From Mansonella perstans (lineage: Eukaryota; Nematoda; Chromadorea; Rhabditida; Onchocercidae), in the NCBI GenBank assembly GCA_037074765.1, contig JBAMDO010000025.1:186001-250000 (forward strand): a stretch of DNA of 64,000 nucleotides, given 5' to 3'. Shown in pieces: positions 1-13,897 of the stretch (position 1 is the first letter of the stretch; every line of letters begins with the position of its first letter). The translations under genes were made by a program, and so were the position numbers. The notes beneath the pieces were generated by a model. The model ran no database searches. It saw only the letters and a program-made list of their open reading frames with translations, and was not told where the DNA came from.

Positions 1-3000
1 AGTATTTATGGATAAAAAGCTTTACAGTAAGCACAACAATTTAACAAAGCATAAATGAATTTGTTGCGCAGTAAAAAGCCCTGCCCTTATCGTCAGCAGC
101 GTTAGATTTTTGCCATGCATGCTGATTGAAATTTTTTAGAGCTAACTGGATGTAATGCTCCTTCCATGCAGAAGAATTCTTTATTTAAGGGAAACAGAGC
201 ATGCATGATTCTCTAATCCAAAAAAATTCTACTCGCCATTATAATTATCGTTGTGCCGAAGAAATCATCACAAGAAGTGTTTAAAAGCCCAACAAAGCAC
301 GCACATGTTCAGCAGCTGCCCAGCATTAAAACAGTTTCGGTTATGAATTGGATCAAAATGCTGTAACAATCACTTCAAACATATTGTTATCAAAATGGCT
401 CACAAAATCTGTCATCATTTAAGCCCAACGGGTGTTTCAGGCGGTAAGTTTCGATATCCATTGGTATATCCTTATCCTGTAGTATGAAGTAGTTGAAGTA
501 TCATTCAACCAGAGCAAAAGAGGAGCGGAATATTAATGGTAGAGGAAGAAAATGACGGAAAGAACAAAATCAGGGGACAAACGGAGAAAACAGTATTAGG
601 ATGGATAATGCATTTGTTAGCAATTCGTCATTGTTATCTATCATTATTATGATTGCCACTGTTGTTACCATAGAGGATCTTGAAAATCGTGAGATGTCTA
701 ATCTTCAAAAAGATGTCATAATATCTTCAATTTTCCCTCGTCACCTTGGTCACTCTTGATAATGTTCTGTCTCAAGAAATCTCCAAAAACATTTCAATCC
801 ATTTGGATTAGCTGCTTGGTAACTTTATGTATGTTTAATTATTCACCGTTTTCACTGTTGTCAAATATCTTAGCAAAATGAAATGGTAATCATTAGTATT
901 TTAAAGTATGATTATACGGTTATATCGAATTTTCAAATGTTGTTTGCACTTTTAATTGGTAAGAACTTTATAAGATATCATGTTACAGAAGATTGGAAAT
1001 GAGACGATGTACCATCCCGACATGCTTACATATCCTTTTCCTATTGGTGCGGAAACAATTAGAGTCAAAGCAATTTCAAAGATGGTTGCCACGGAAATAA
1101 CCATTTTGCTATGAAAAATACGGATGAAATTAGTTTGATTCAAATCGATTTTTCCATGATGCAATCCAAGCTTTTAGAGTCCCGGATTCTACCTTCTCTC
1201 CTTTCATTGTATTTTGTAAACATAATGCAATTGTATATTTAACTGGATCTCAGTTTTCTGAATTTCAATAAGGCCTATCTCCGTTTGTTCCCGAAGCAAT
1301 GGGAAATTAACTTCATTATTCAGTATTCCAGATAATAATTTCAAATCAGTATCCGTTCTGGTAATTCACAACAGTGTGATAGAGAGGAGAAACTGGATGA
1401 GTCGTACAAACGGACGGCGGGAATAGTATGAGTCAGGCACAAGAACGGAGCCTTTGTGGAACATTTATTAAGAACGTTTAATATTGTTTGGATTTCGAAT
1501 GACTGTTGCTGTATAACAGTGTTGTCACTGTCCCTCCTGCCTTGTTCTGTTTCGCCATGAGATTCATTCTGTGGAGGCTCGTGACCTTCGGCAAAATGAA
1601 AAGTTTGGAATGATGTAGGAGGGTGGGCGGTTGGCATCCGAGGAGACGGATGTCGATCGCCGATACCCAACTCAGACGAACCGAACGGGGAGGGGAAGGA
1701 ACAGAGGCCTACTAGAACCACCATCACCGTTTACTACCACAATACACATCACTTAAGGATGGAAGAGCGAGTGCTGTTATGCCTGTGCAGCGATCAAAAC
1801 TACCCACACTTTTTAATCGTCCTCCAAACTAAATTTCGTTTTCTGCGTGATCCGGGAATTGTCCTGCTATTCAGAGATCCAAGTTCGTGTAGCAATATCG
1901 GGCACAAAATTCATTTTAAATCGCATAGATCTCTTATCTCTCTTCCCACTACTTTCCCTTTCTTATACACTGGATGTGTTGTTATTATCACCCCAGATTC
2001 TATAAATGGAAATTCTCAGCTATGATATTTATAATTCCTCATTGACTTGCGAGTAACATTATAAAATCGTGTTCTTGAATGTTCCAGAGCACATTTATCT
2101 GTAACTCATTATATCCTTTCTGATATTGAAATAGTTCAGTTTCTTCTAAGCGTTTTGCTACGTTTAATCATCCTGCAATCCCGTGGAATCAGATATTCAG
2201 CAGGGACATCTAAAATGCTTCATGCTGACTCTTCGAAATAATTGTTATAGTACCTCTTTTCTGCATCCAATTACTACTTTCATTTCAGTGTAACCGAAAG
2301 TAGTAACTGTTTTGTCCAACTGCAATGAAAAAATTTTGTGCTGATAGCGTTGTCCATCCATCCGCTGGAATATGCGAAGTGCAACTCAATTTCTGATTGG
2401 TAATGTCACTGTTGACCTTTGCTCATCGTCTCTGTTACAAGAGAAGAGTTAACAGGTAATTATCGTCATCAGGTCATCATGCCGCCTTCCATACTCTCCT
2501 AGGAATTTTATTGTTTATGTTGCAATTCTTGAAACGAATTCCTGAGGATAAGATGACATCAAGTTTCATAAGCAGAAACTTTCCATCTTTGCCTTGATCT
2601 CTTGATACATATTAAACGGATTATAAAGCAAAATCAGAGTATTTTAATTTGTGTCTTGAGTTCTTTGCGCTGTGAACATCCTAGAAATTCTGAATAGGTC
2701 CAGTCCCGAAATTCCACAAATGGTGCTAATATTTCAGCTCAATTGCCAAAAAAATGAAAAGTTATGTCGATCTTTGATTTACCATCCCAACAGTTTTTTG
2801 ATTTTTTATAATGGAGTATGCGACGTAGTAACTTGCAACTATCACTTAAACTCATCCATAAAACTTTTGCAATAAGTTCACCTCAATCGATCTAACCCAT
2901 ATAAAAAAGGATTTCCTGGAAGAAAAGCACTGGGGAAGTAAAGACGGGTAAAGAAAGGGGAGAGATGGGCAGGAACCGCAAACAGTCGAGTCCCTGAAGG

Positions 3001-6000
3001 ATGGGAAAAGTAAAGCAGTGGTGGTCGTCCAGATTTTCTTCGCTCAGAATAAGTACCTCTTGTCGGGGGAAAGTAGTCAGCAGAAAGTTGATAAGGAAAA
3101 TTAGGTCGGCTCGAGACGATTCGTTTGCCCAGGTGTATCAAGTTCACCCCATCGCATTTTTCCGTACAAAACAATCATCCGACCTTCACTCTTACGCCAC
3201 CACTACCATTCTTCTCCCTCCTCCTCCTTCATCCGTTTCGTCGTAACTGGTTAATTCATTCCCTACATCTAACCCATCCTTTCCCTACCCTCTATATTAC
3301 CTGAAATTTCATTTAACTTTGGAATCCTTTTGGAAAAGAACTTCCGAGCTTAGGATTTAAAAATTCAGGAAGGAGCTCTTTCAGCATATTAATTTTATAA
3401 ATTTTGGTTTTCCTGGTAGTTGCAGTTTCAGATTTTCGAAAAATTTCATATTTTACTGCAGTAATTACTAATTCTGCTCGCTGGTGTTATCCTTTCCAGC
3501 ATATCTATTGGTGTATATAGAAATATGCAATACTACCAGAAAATGGTGATGAATCCTTGGAGTGTAAATCTGTAAGGTAGTGAAATAAGTGATCCGTTAT
3601 CTGGAATTACAGCAGCTCTACATGCTGTTGATGAAGTGATGCATAAGGCTGATAAGATAATAGTGACCTGGAATAGTTATGATGATGATGATGATGATGA
3701 TGACATGATGGTGATATTAACAATCATAGCGACATTACGGAGACAATCTAATGTTAGTGCTGATAACAACATCGAAATAATGATAATATCCATAATGACA
3801 ACAATAACAATGATCGAAAGTAATGTCAAAGGGCGGGAAATCTTAGAGCAAATGACGTGAATCATGTAGGTTAGATTTTCTGATAATTGCGAACTGCAGC
3901 TTTCAAGAGTTAAAAGCAATCGGAAGTGCAACTATTGGTTCTTTTATTTATCATTGCTGTAAGCTTATAGTGGGAGAGAGGCAAGTCCGATAATGGCTTT
4001 CGATATCCCAGATGGATCACTGGAACAGATCATCAGTATTTTCTTAAACATCCGCACTAAAAGCCATATCATCTCACTGTTATGTGTACTGTTACTGGTT
4101 CTGCGCGTTTATGTTAGTTGCATTCATACCCTACATCAACTCGGATCCTCACACAATCCAGTATGGCAGCTTTTGCTCATCATTGTTCGCTCATTTACTC
4201 CCTGTTTACCCTCATCCTGATCCTCACGCCATCGCAACAACCTCTAATCCATCTTACTTGAACAACTTGCTGCATTGTCCTTCATCAATAAATGCATTTG
4301 TCGAACATTTTTGTTTCAAAGACTGTTTTGTAATTTCAAGGCTTATCGTCACGTCAGGAGACATTGTAGAAACAAGGGCAAGAAGTTCATTCTGATGTTC
4401 AGGTAATGATGACAAAAAATGTCACATACAGGTTCCTCCCCTCTTGTGTACTTATTACTAGTTAGGGTCTCGGTATACTCCAATTGTGTACTTCTGTATG
4501 AAACACCTCCCACTTTTCCTTTTCTTCTGGGTGAAAAAGAATTACTCGAGAATGTTGTGAAGTGTATACTTGTTTATATGATCATGTAGACTGTTATTGA
4601 TGGCAAGGATGCGAAAAAAAAAAAAAAAATATGTATTGCTTAAGAATTAATGGATTCTTAATGAAATGGAGATGAGGAGGAGAGAAAGTAATCCAGGATA
4701 TGTGGAAAGTAGCGTTAAAAGAATGCGTATGAACTGTCTTAAAAAACAGATAGATGTCAGTGGAGATTGTGGTATTTATATTGAAAAGAGTGAGGAAGGG
4801 TCTCCACTCTATCATCCTCCCACGACGTCGCATCCCGGATCGTTTTGGATAATCTTGATTGCGAAGGGGCGCCAAGGTCATTTCGTGGACCTTCAAGGAT
4901 GCAGTGCCTTCCATTCCTAATTGTGCACTTCATCCATCCGGTCATCGCTGATTTTCACTTGAACATAATACTTTCAACCCTGTTCCTTCCCCTATTTTCT
5001 TTGCTCCTTTTCTTACACACCATATATATATATATATATATTCATGCATTTATATATATATTTTTTCCGTTTTTTTTCTTAACAAATATTTTTGTTACTC
5101 TTGTACTAATTTTACCAACATTTTTTGAAAACAAATCTCATTTCCATCAAGTGGAAAAATTAAATAATTTCCAATATCTTCTTGTTCTCTCAAGGTAAAC
5201 TGTTCGAATAAAATTAGTTCACTGTATTGAATCCAAATTTACTTACATTTCCGTATTTTTCATTTTCGTATTTCAGTTTTCTGGGCGGCCTCAGTTTCTG
5301 CCCGCTATAAACACAGATTTGTTGGTCCTTATTCCGGAATTTTCGGATTTTTGAACTGATATCGTTATGTAGCAAAATGTTGGATATGATACCGTTTGTT
5401 TATATGTCGGAAATTTAAGTCCTTTTTCATTTGTTCTAGAAGAAATTTTACAGGATTTAATCACAGATATCAATCACGGCGATCCCAATCGTACTGATTC
5501 CTGCCTTATCACTCTTTGCGTGTCTGGAAGTGAACGACGAAGTTAGCTAAGTAGAGGTGCAAGTGTGCAAGTCGTGGGAGTCATTGATCCCTTGCCATTT
5601 TCAATCTAAGATACATAGAGTAAGTTTTTGAAACTTTATTACATTTCGCGTTTTGAGTTCGAGTGTTTTTTTAAATTATTGTGATTCAAAATCAGTTATC
5701 AACAAATTTTCTTTTTTTATTTTTGTGTGAATATTCATAGCAAATCTTCGATGTCTCCACTTCTTTCACTTTTTCCAGTTTCCGTACTTTGGATTTCATC
5801 GCTGAGTTTCTTCTTTTCCATTGGATGCGTTTCACTTTTTAAGTGGCGTCGCTTCGGTCCATCTTGTTCCAATATCTGTACTTTTAGACTTTTACAGACA
5901 GTCACCTGTCATAACTTTCCTACTTTCTTTTGTTTCTGATGATTGTAGCATCACTATAGCACTGATTCATTTTGACTAAAAGATAGTCTTCAGATTTTAT

Positions 6001-9000
6001 CACAGATGTAGGATGCATCACTGAGCATGGCAGGTCATCATCCTATGCTGGAAATAAATTTTTAATTTTATTGAGCGGATTGGAACAAACGCACAAATTA
6101 ACTGGAATTCTTACGATTGTGATAGACATGATGAAGAAGCAAGTAGCATCATAGTAAAAGCGAGGAGAATAGGGTAAAAGAAAACTGAATAATAATAAAA
6201 GGTGTGGATGACGACTGATCATTTCCTCCAGTTTACTTCACAATTGGCGCAACTGGTTGAAGTAAACAAGCAGACGAGTTGCTAAAGGGAGGATTCCACG
6301 ACGGACCGAAGTGGTATGTGGAGGGGAAGGGCATGAAAACACTGCGGGGACATTGTCTGCCCAGGAAGGGTACCCGGGGTGTTGAGCCCATCGCGCATAT
6401 AGCTTGTTATCTGTGAACAGAGATCGACGTCCAATACATCACCAAACACACACAACACATACATCCGGATTACGGTGTTTGCAACCACTGAGACCCGCTT
6501 TGAAATCCTCTCCCTCTTCTATTATCATTCAGCAGCACGGCATTCTCCATTCTATTTATCTGTAATATATATATAATATATTTAGCATATGTATTATTTT
6601 ATGTATCCATATTTATTTGTCTGTATCCATTGCCTTTTGTTTATAAATATCATTGCCGTTTTCTGTATTTAAAGGCACTTCTCCATCTATCGTTTTCTTC
6701 CATTTCTTCAACTATCAACAGAAATGATCGCATGGACTAACGTTTTAGATTTGTGAGCATCCTACGCGTTCCGGAATCTGGAACTCACCTGATAAGTAGT
6801 TTCATGGGAAATCCGAAATTTCTGTAATCCAATGATTCATAATTATCTGTTAAATAAAATGAATTATCTATGCTGTAATTGGGATATTTTGCTACTGCGT
6901 AGAGCTTTTTTTTCTTTACTCTCTGATTTCTTTATTTCAAATATTTTCGGATCGAATAGAATCATCAGAAAATTTCTGTAACTGATTGGTCTATAGTAGT
7001 GGAGAGTTCCAAAAACTTGGTCGCTAGGATATTTCTTACCATGATGTTTGGTCTCTACATCTTGACAAGATTCTGTTGTATTTGGTGCATTGGCAGTGTT
7101 TCTCCAATATCGGCACAACCTGTTTCCAGGCGCTATGGGAAGAGATAAAGGATACATCGGCTACTATGTCCGAGTTTTGCAGTTTCTTTTCCCTCAGGTT
7201 TTTTTGGATGTTGCGTTATGGATTATTGCATACATTTTCAAAATACTTTCCACATAGTTCATTGTCACTGGACGGTTCGCATATGGTATTAAATTCTGCA
7301 GCCCCAAAATTTCGAATAGGTTAGGACTTTATGAGAAAAAACTCTTGGAAAGTAGAAAAGAAAATCAAATTGTATCTGAATATATGTGGAGATAGTGGAG
7401 ATGACGTTTTTACGATTGTTGCGGATTGTTTGCTTGTTCGATGGCGTTTTGTTTTGTTTGAGTCGTAAGAGACTGTTCTGTTCGCAAGGTATTCTGTTGG
7501 AGTCGAGGTGAATAGTAAGATTTTTTGGATTGGGAGAGAGTAAGACGAAGTATTTTCAATAATACAGTCGGTTGTCTGCTTGCTCGTGCGTTGTCCACCA
7601 TGTTGTCCACTACAATTCACTCTATAGCGCAATTCTGTTGTCGGAAACTCGGCTCGGCCTGCTATTCCTTGACCGTCACCCTCCTCGCCTTTATTCTGTC
7701 TTCCATTTACGCCAATCACAAAATTACTTCCTTCTTTTCGATCTATCTCATCTTGAATATAGAATTTTTAGGAGAAGGTGGGGATGGGAGGAAGAGTTCG
7801 GGACGATAACAAATAGACGAAGAGAAATGCAAATAAGACGGTTAGCATACCTGTGTTCATAGAAAAGAGAGTGTAGTATCAAGCAAGGATTTGCAGCCAC
7901 AGATACGGGAATCAAGGTCACATTTCTCGATTGGCCTTCTGTATAATTTTCCAATACTCGCTACCATCTCCGTTTCTTCCCCGACCCTGTTTCAGTCTTT
8001 CCCGTTTTTCCGCACTGAACTATATTAAATTACTTTGCTGCAATGAACCTACCTCAAATGATAACAGCGATATCATTAATGTTAATTAATGTCATTGCAC
8101 GTTCTGTTGAGAATCGAATTTAATTAAAATTAAGTGAAATTTTAAAAAAATTCCTAGATCCGCATTGATATTTTTTCACTGCTGTTTCTGCTTAATTCAG
8201 GGTTTACTGCTGTCTTTTTGCACTTTCACTAACTTTCTGGATTTTTCAAACAAATCGCATTAAGTACCAAACATATGGTGAGAAAAATTAATTAAAGCGA
8301 GCGATCCCTTTCGAGGTTGTTTGTGTTTGAGGATGAAACTAAAACAGCATTATGTTTGCCAAGTGATAGTTTTTGATTGAATTATACGTTAACAGCAAAT
8401 GAATTAATTAGGACAGTAATTCGAAAGAAATATGCACGAGGAGCAATAACAATGGAATTGTCCCTAAAATTTCACTTTTCTGAATCGTTCTCTTGTTACC
8501 GCAATGTTCAATCTTCTGACCTTTTCCAGTTTAGATGTAGGTCCCATTTAGGGCTCATATTTTTGCATCTGTTAAATTCAAAATTGTACGTTTTTCTGTT
8601 AATGGAAGTATTTCAATTACAGCTTATGCTCTAATTAGACATAGTTGGACATTAAAGTACATTAATCCATTAAAGCGGATAGAAACTCTTCCCTCGTTTA
8701 CAGGCAAATATGCAAGACAGCTAATGAAAGTTATTGTTTCTCCGCAATCATTGGTTTTAAGACCCTTTTTTGAGTTGTTGCAAGTTTTATTTTTGTTTTT
8801 TACATTCAGACTATTTATTGCAGCCTTTTTTTGACAAGAGTTTTTTACTTTTTTTTTTTAGCAGGGACCACAACCTTAAAAAATAATATATTCTCTTATT
8901 TAGAAAATAAGTTTTAATCGAATCTGTTAGCGTATTAAATTTTTAATATACCGATTATAAATAAAACATCCCGCCTGTTTTCTACTGTCGAATCCGCCAC

Positions 9001-10104
9001 TCTCGCGGTCTATATTTTAATTCGTTTGTGGTCCGTGGACCAGCGGCAGTTGGGAACCACTAGTTTTGTATATTGCTTATTTTGTTTTAAAGCGTTAATT
9101 GAATGTTGTGCAGAGTAAAAACGCTTGTTTTGGCTAATGTCGAACCCTGTAGATGTAAAAATAAAGTCCTATTACTCTCCTTATTTGCCACATAAAAATG
9201 CTTTTGATATTGTCTATTAAGGCTTACAAAACTGAATGAAATGCGATGCAGTGAAACAAGTAAAGCACTTTTTTTGTGTGTTTTATTAATTTTTACTAAA
9301 TGTTCTGGCTTATTTTAAACGAATTATTGCCCACATTTGGTGGTATCTTTTATCTGTCCATTTGTATGGGTGGCGTTTGACGAGGTGCGCATTTTGCAGA
9401 TGTAATATGAATGTTGTAAGACCAGTTTATGCGCAGCGTTGGTTCATTCCAGAAAGCGATTGAATTCCAAGCGTCAGCCTCACTTGTTGGGCAGAACGTT
9501 GGTAAGATGATGTAATTAATAATTATGTGCTTTTAAAATTGTTGGAATGAAAATATAAATAAATGTAGGGATGGACATATAACTCATCGAGTTAACAAAA
9601 CTTTCTCAATTTTTCGATCTCGTACATCTGTTCAGAACCAATCCGCTGACCACTGACCACTGACCACAGTGATTACATCTATACTCGATTGAATGATGTC
9701 CCATATTTCGTACTTGGGAAGCTAATTTCGTATTTCTATTGCTAACACTGCGTTATACAAAGATTGCCACGTTGTTGTAGTGAAGTAGTAGCGATGACCT
9801 CTAAGTTATTATAGCACTGCTCAAATTTCTGGTAATGAGTCGATTGTTCTGAATGACTTTTCGTGTTGCGGAAGCAATTATAAACAAGTTGGTGTTGTGT
9901 TAGGAAGAGTGAGCGAATATTAATGAAATAAGTGGAAAATAATGCCATAAGAAATACTGAGAGAGAAGTGAAAAATGGCAACACGGATATCGTGAAGAAA
10001 CCCTTTAACGCCGGATGTCGAATCGTTTCGTCCATTTCGTCTGCTATTCAGGCTATCAGTTGTTCACTGAGGTTCCATAAGAAAATAAATGATCGGATTT
10101 GCAG
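1..10104. other. Gene-free upstream region
   Basis: No open frame on either strand here resembles a known protein or joins to others with plausible splice sites. Moderately GC-richer patches occur around 1550-1740, 2880-3250, 6240-6530 and 7400-7990. A (GAT)n run lies at about 3681-3702 and TGACCAC repeats near 9645-9668. A candidate hAT-like element is annotated separately at 8862-9061. The region lies upstream of the zinc-finger gene and could hold its promoter, 5' non-coding exons or enhancers, but no specific regulatory site can be supported. Confidence 0.5.
8862..9061 (+). mobile_element. Candidate non-autonomous hAT-like element (MITE), copy A
   Basis: A stretch of about 200 bp begins CAGGGACCACAACC and ends GTTGGGAACCACT. 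The right end resembles the inverted complement of hAT termini of the CAGTGGTTCTCAAC type. The right half shares blocks with a second copy at 43801-43960: a CCCGCCT...TTTTCTACT block, then CGCGG followed by TATTTTAATT, then the GTTG(A/G)GAA(C/T)CACT end. The left terminus is diverged and no clean 8-bp target duplication is visible. There is no coding capacity. The hAT assignment rests on the terminus only. Confidence 0.38.
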
Positions 10105-13100
10105 ATGACGATGGAGGACATGAATGCGTGCACTCAGTGCGGCTTTATGACAAATAATTTTGCTGATTTCAAGGAGCACATTGAGCAGCACGAAAGTGAG
10201 CGACATCTGATTACCACAAATTCTAGTAGTCGGCAGGTTTCTCTTTTGTTATAATGTACTGGTTTTTTTTTTGAATGAGAATGCGTGATAGTGTTCGTGT
10301 TAAAATGCTTTTATTTAGATGTCTCAAACAATTACTGATGTTTGCGTAATTGTGATAAGGGATGTAGCAGCTAAATGAAATAAAATGAAATGAAATTTAA
10401 ATTCAGATTCTTGAACATCTTATATCTTGCTGAAACATATTTCCCATGAAGTGCAGGACTTAAACATATTCTATATTATATATAGATCATGGAAAACTTT
10501 TACTGGATTTTTTTTTACACTATATAGATCATGGAAAAACTTTTGCTGGATGTGTTAAGTAGAAAACTGGTGGTATTTTCATTTTGATGAATCATCCGAT
10601 TCGCGCCTTTATGATTTTTGATATAAAATCTGACGATACACAGTATTGACAAAAAACTAATGTGGAAGAGCAGTTAATCATTTGCATATTCTTTTTTTCA
10701 ACAGTTTTAAACTGGCGAGTTAAATTTCTAAGAATCATTGTTCACGGCTGTTCTCCAGCAAATTGCTTTGTCAGAATTGAAATGTATTTTATTCTGAAAG
10801 CGGTGGTACTTCGGTGGATTTCTTAGTTTCTAGAACCAACGGGATACGACATATTTGATGTCTGGAGGAAAGGAAAAGGGATGATATTTCAGATCAAGGT
10901 AAAAAGTGGATTGGGGAATTATATAGGGGGATGGGTGCTTTGCGTGTGAGCTCTTTGTTAGATCTCGATTTTGTGTTGTTGATTGGTGGTTACGAGGATT
11001 GGACAACCAGTTAGTTAGTTGTTAATGTATGTATTGCGGGATGGAAGGTGATACAATTTTCAGGAATGGAAAGAGGATTTGGACGAGTCGTCATCGACAC
11101 CCAACTTGTCATCCCCGGAGCAGTTCTCTCCGCCGGCCGCCTCTTCACCACCGGTCTCTGGTAATAATGGCATATCCAGAGCCATCATCATTACCACCAC
11201 AACAGCAAACGGCAGCAGCAAAACGATGCTCGGATGTCCTCACTGCAATTTTAAAACTTGCATGTCGCAGCACATGAAAAGTCATTTGGTTAGCTTTCTT
11301 TTTTTCATTTTTAAATGAAAATATTTTTTTTTTATCGTGCAAAGTCTTCCATTCATTCGGAAGCTGAAAATTTCTATCGAAAAATTCCTCATATTTAGCC
11401 TCTCATCTTCACATCATTTTTTGTGCACCATTTAATGATCATTTGATTAAGTGATTTTTTTAAATTCAGGCTTTGAAATTTTCATATCTTTATTTTCTTG
11501 ATAGCTTTGGCATATTTCTCGCATTTTTAGACTATTGAAAGTTACAAGCCTATTTTTCTGTACAACTATTGCAGGAAGTTTTGCATATTAATCTGGGTCC
11601 AGTGAAACTTAAGCAGAATTAGGTCTACATCATAGTAAATCTGTCATCCTCGATGCTCCATTTATCGTAGTACTAGTGTCATTTTAAGTTCTGAGTTTAT
11701 GGAAGAAATTTTCAATTTAAATTCACTGATTTTCAAGAAATATCTTTTTTAAATTTCATTTAAAATATAAACTCGCTGAGAGTTAGTACTTCACATTATC
11801 AAAGTTGTATAGTTCATGCAGTCATGCAATAGAGTATCATGAAGTATTGCGCTAGCCGCATGTCATTACGCCATTGTTTTTAACCCATTTTTCCATTGAA
11901 ATTTATATTCGAATCATTTGATCTTGTCATTTATAATTATAAAGTTTTATAGGATGCACATGAACGCCATCAGGGACAAATGTATCAGTGTGATATTTGC
12001 CAGACGCAGTTCAGTCAGAAGGCAAATATGCATCGTCACCGAATGCGGCATTCAGGCGTTAAGCCATATGAGTGCCGGTACTGCTTAAAAAAATTTTTTC
12101 GAAAAGATCAGGTTTGCAAATTAAATTTAATCGAGATATTTATATATTTTTTTTAATATACATATATTATATATATATATATATTTTTTTTTTAAATATT
12201 TGTATAATTTAGATGCAAGAGCATTCGATGACGCATATAAAGACTGGGGCAGATTTTGATTGTCCAGTGGCCTTGTGTAATATGCAGTTCAGTCAGCATG
12301 CAAGCTTACGAACTCATCTAGACGAAACGCATGCTATCGCACAATCAACTCCTGCAACATGTAAACGGTGCTCACTATCGTTTACAAATTCGCGGAGACT
12401 TCTGTTGCACTATCAAACAAAACACGATGAGGGTGATGTAAGTCTAAAGCTTTAGAAGTAATGAAGTAAAAAATGCAGTGTAAAATGTGTTCACCCAGGA
12501 AAAGAAACATTTTGACTTCAAAGCTTCAGAAAAGACTTACACCTCAATTAATTTTCGGAAAGAAAAGTAAATATAGTACGATATAACGGAGTTTTTGGGT
12601 CAGTAGGTTCAAACAGTGCTAAAAAGTTTAACATCATGAGACGGTTTTAGTGTCTAGTTCGACCGATAAATCATGCCTCAATGTTCCAGTAGTTGTTGGA
12701 GTGATTTTGATTTATTTATTTGTTAATTCTAACAGTTCTTAATGATATAGCGGATTTTGTGTAAGAAGTTTCTGAATTTCGCATTTGGAAACTGTTGTGC
12801 AAATCAGTTTTTTGAAGCCTTATGTACTGAGCTGTGAGCAACACGGGAATTTGTGATTTAAAGTATTTTGTATTTTATTATTTATATTTTTTGGACGAAG
12901 ACTTTGGGATGGGGCGAAGGAAACATTTATCAACTTGTTGATTAATTCGTTCACAAATATTAATTTGCATGTCAGACATCGAATATTGTTGTAACGTCTC
13001 CAGTGAGACCCGAATCCGAGAATAGTGCAAAGGATATGTATGCCCTTGCGATACCAGCATCCAAGAAACAACGGCGGACAAATACGCAAACTATTGTTGC

Positions 13101-13897
13101 TGCAATCCAAGAGCAATTGAAATTTATTAAACAAGAGTCCATGAAACCGACGATTAATGAGGATATGTCTCGATGTATGGATTGTGAACGGGTATGAACA
13201 TTTTCAAAGGAAACCCTATAAGTTTTCTAGATCTGGCTTTCTGCTTCGTATCGTTGTGCTAAAACTTTTTGTATATACTGCTTCATATTTCAGACTGGTT
13301 ATGTTATGACAAATGAAGAGTGGTTATTGTCCTTGTCAAATGTCAAGACTCCACTTATTACGGTAATATATAATTCTTAGAGTATTGAAAATAAATTGTG
13401 GTGGTGACCTTTTGTCAATACTGATTACTCTAATTTCTGGATACCAAGCAGACTTTAGGACACAAAACCGGAAACCGCTTTGCAGCAGTTATGGACGCGA
13501 ACTAGTAATGCCGGCAGTGAGAACACTGAAGATCAATCTCATTCCCCCTCAGTTGATAGCGGAAGTAGTAGTGCTACCGATGGTGAAGGTGGGGATAAGG
13601 AGCAGCAGGTTAATCTTTTGAAATTTTATCATTTTTAATATCAATTCAATGACGTCGAATATAGAAGAACCTCATTTCTGTGTATTATAGCAATTTTAAT
13701 CCATTATTTGGACAAATTAGAATCATTTTAAGGAATGCATGCATTGTGGGATGATTTTTATGGATCAGACGTTGTACCTATTGCATAAAGGGTTGCATTC
13801 CGATTCAGATCCTTGGAAATGTAATCTGTGTGGTCATGGTTGCGGCGATAAATATATGTTCACAACACATGTTATCAGTTCCGATCATAGCTGCTAA
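10105..13897 (+). CDS. Hunchback/Ikaros-like C2H2 zinc-finger transcription factor
   Basis: Exons: 10105-10236, 11064-11288, 11953-12111, 12213-12437, 12976-13191, 13294-13362, 13459-13608, 13733-13897; 446 residues. Eight C2H2 fingers are visible: C9/C12/H25/H29, C102/C105/H118/H122, C132/C135/H148/H152, C160/C163/H176/H180, C189/C194/H207/H212, C222/C225/H238/H243, then a C-terminal pair C394/C397/H410/H414 and C422/C425/H438/H444. The last finger has five residues between its histidines. A terminal finger pair after a long gap, with a YLLHKGLH...DPWKCNLCG pattern, is typical of Hunchback and Ikaros proteins, where it mediates dimerisation; the middle fingers bind DNA. Residues 53-98 and 343-392 are Ser/Thr/Pro-rich linkers. 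The start ATG directly follows a TTTGCAG acceptor, suggesting trans-splicing or a 5' non-coding exon. All seven introns are phase 0. Family assignment is firm; orthology to a particular worm gene (hbl-1, ehn-3, ztf-16 group) is not established. Confidence 0.87.

Noticed and set aside
1341..1727. 128-codon minus-strand open frame in a GC-richer patch
   Set aside because: No family resemblance, low-complexity residue use, and no partner exons. Probably chance in less AT-rich DNA.
3636..3931. Open frames with Asp or Ser runs
   Set aside because: They arise from a short GAT repeat read in different frames.
8049..8056. CTACCTCA, a let-7 seed match
   Set aside because: It lies about 2 kb upstream of the zinc-finger start codon, not in a 3' UTR, and a single 8-mer is expected by chance.
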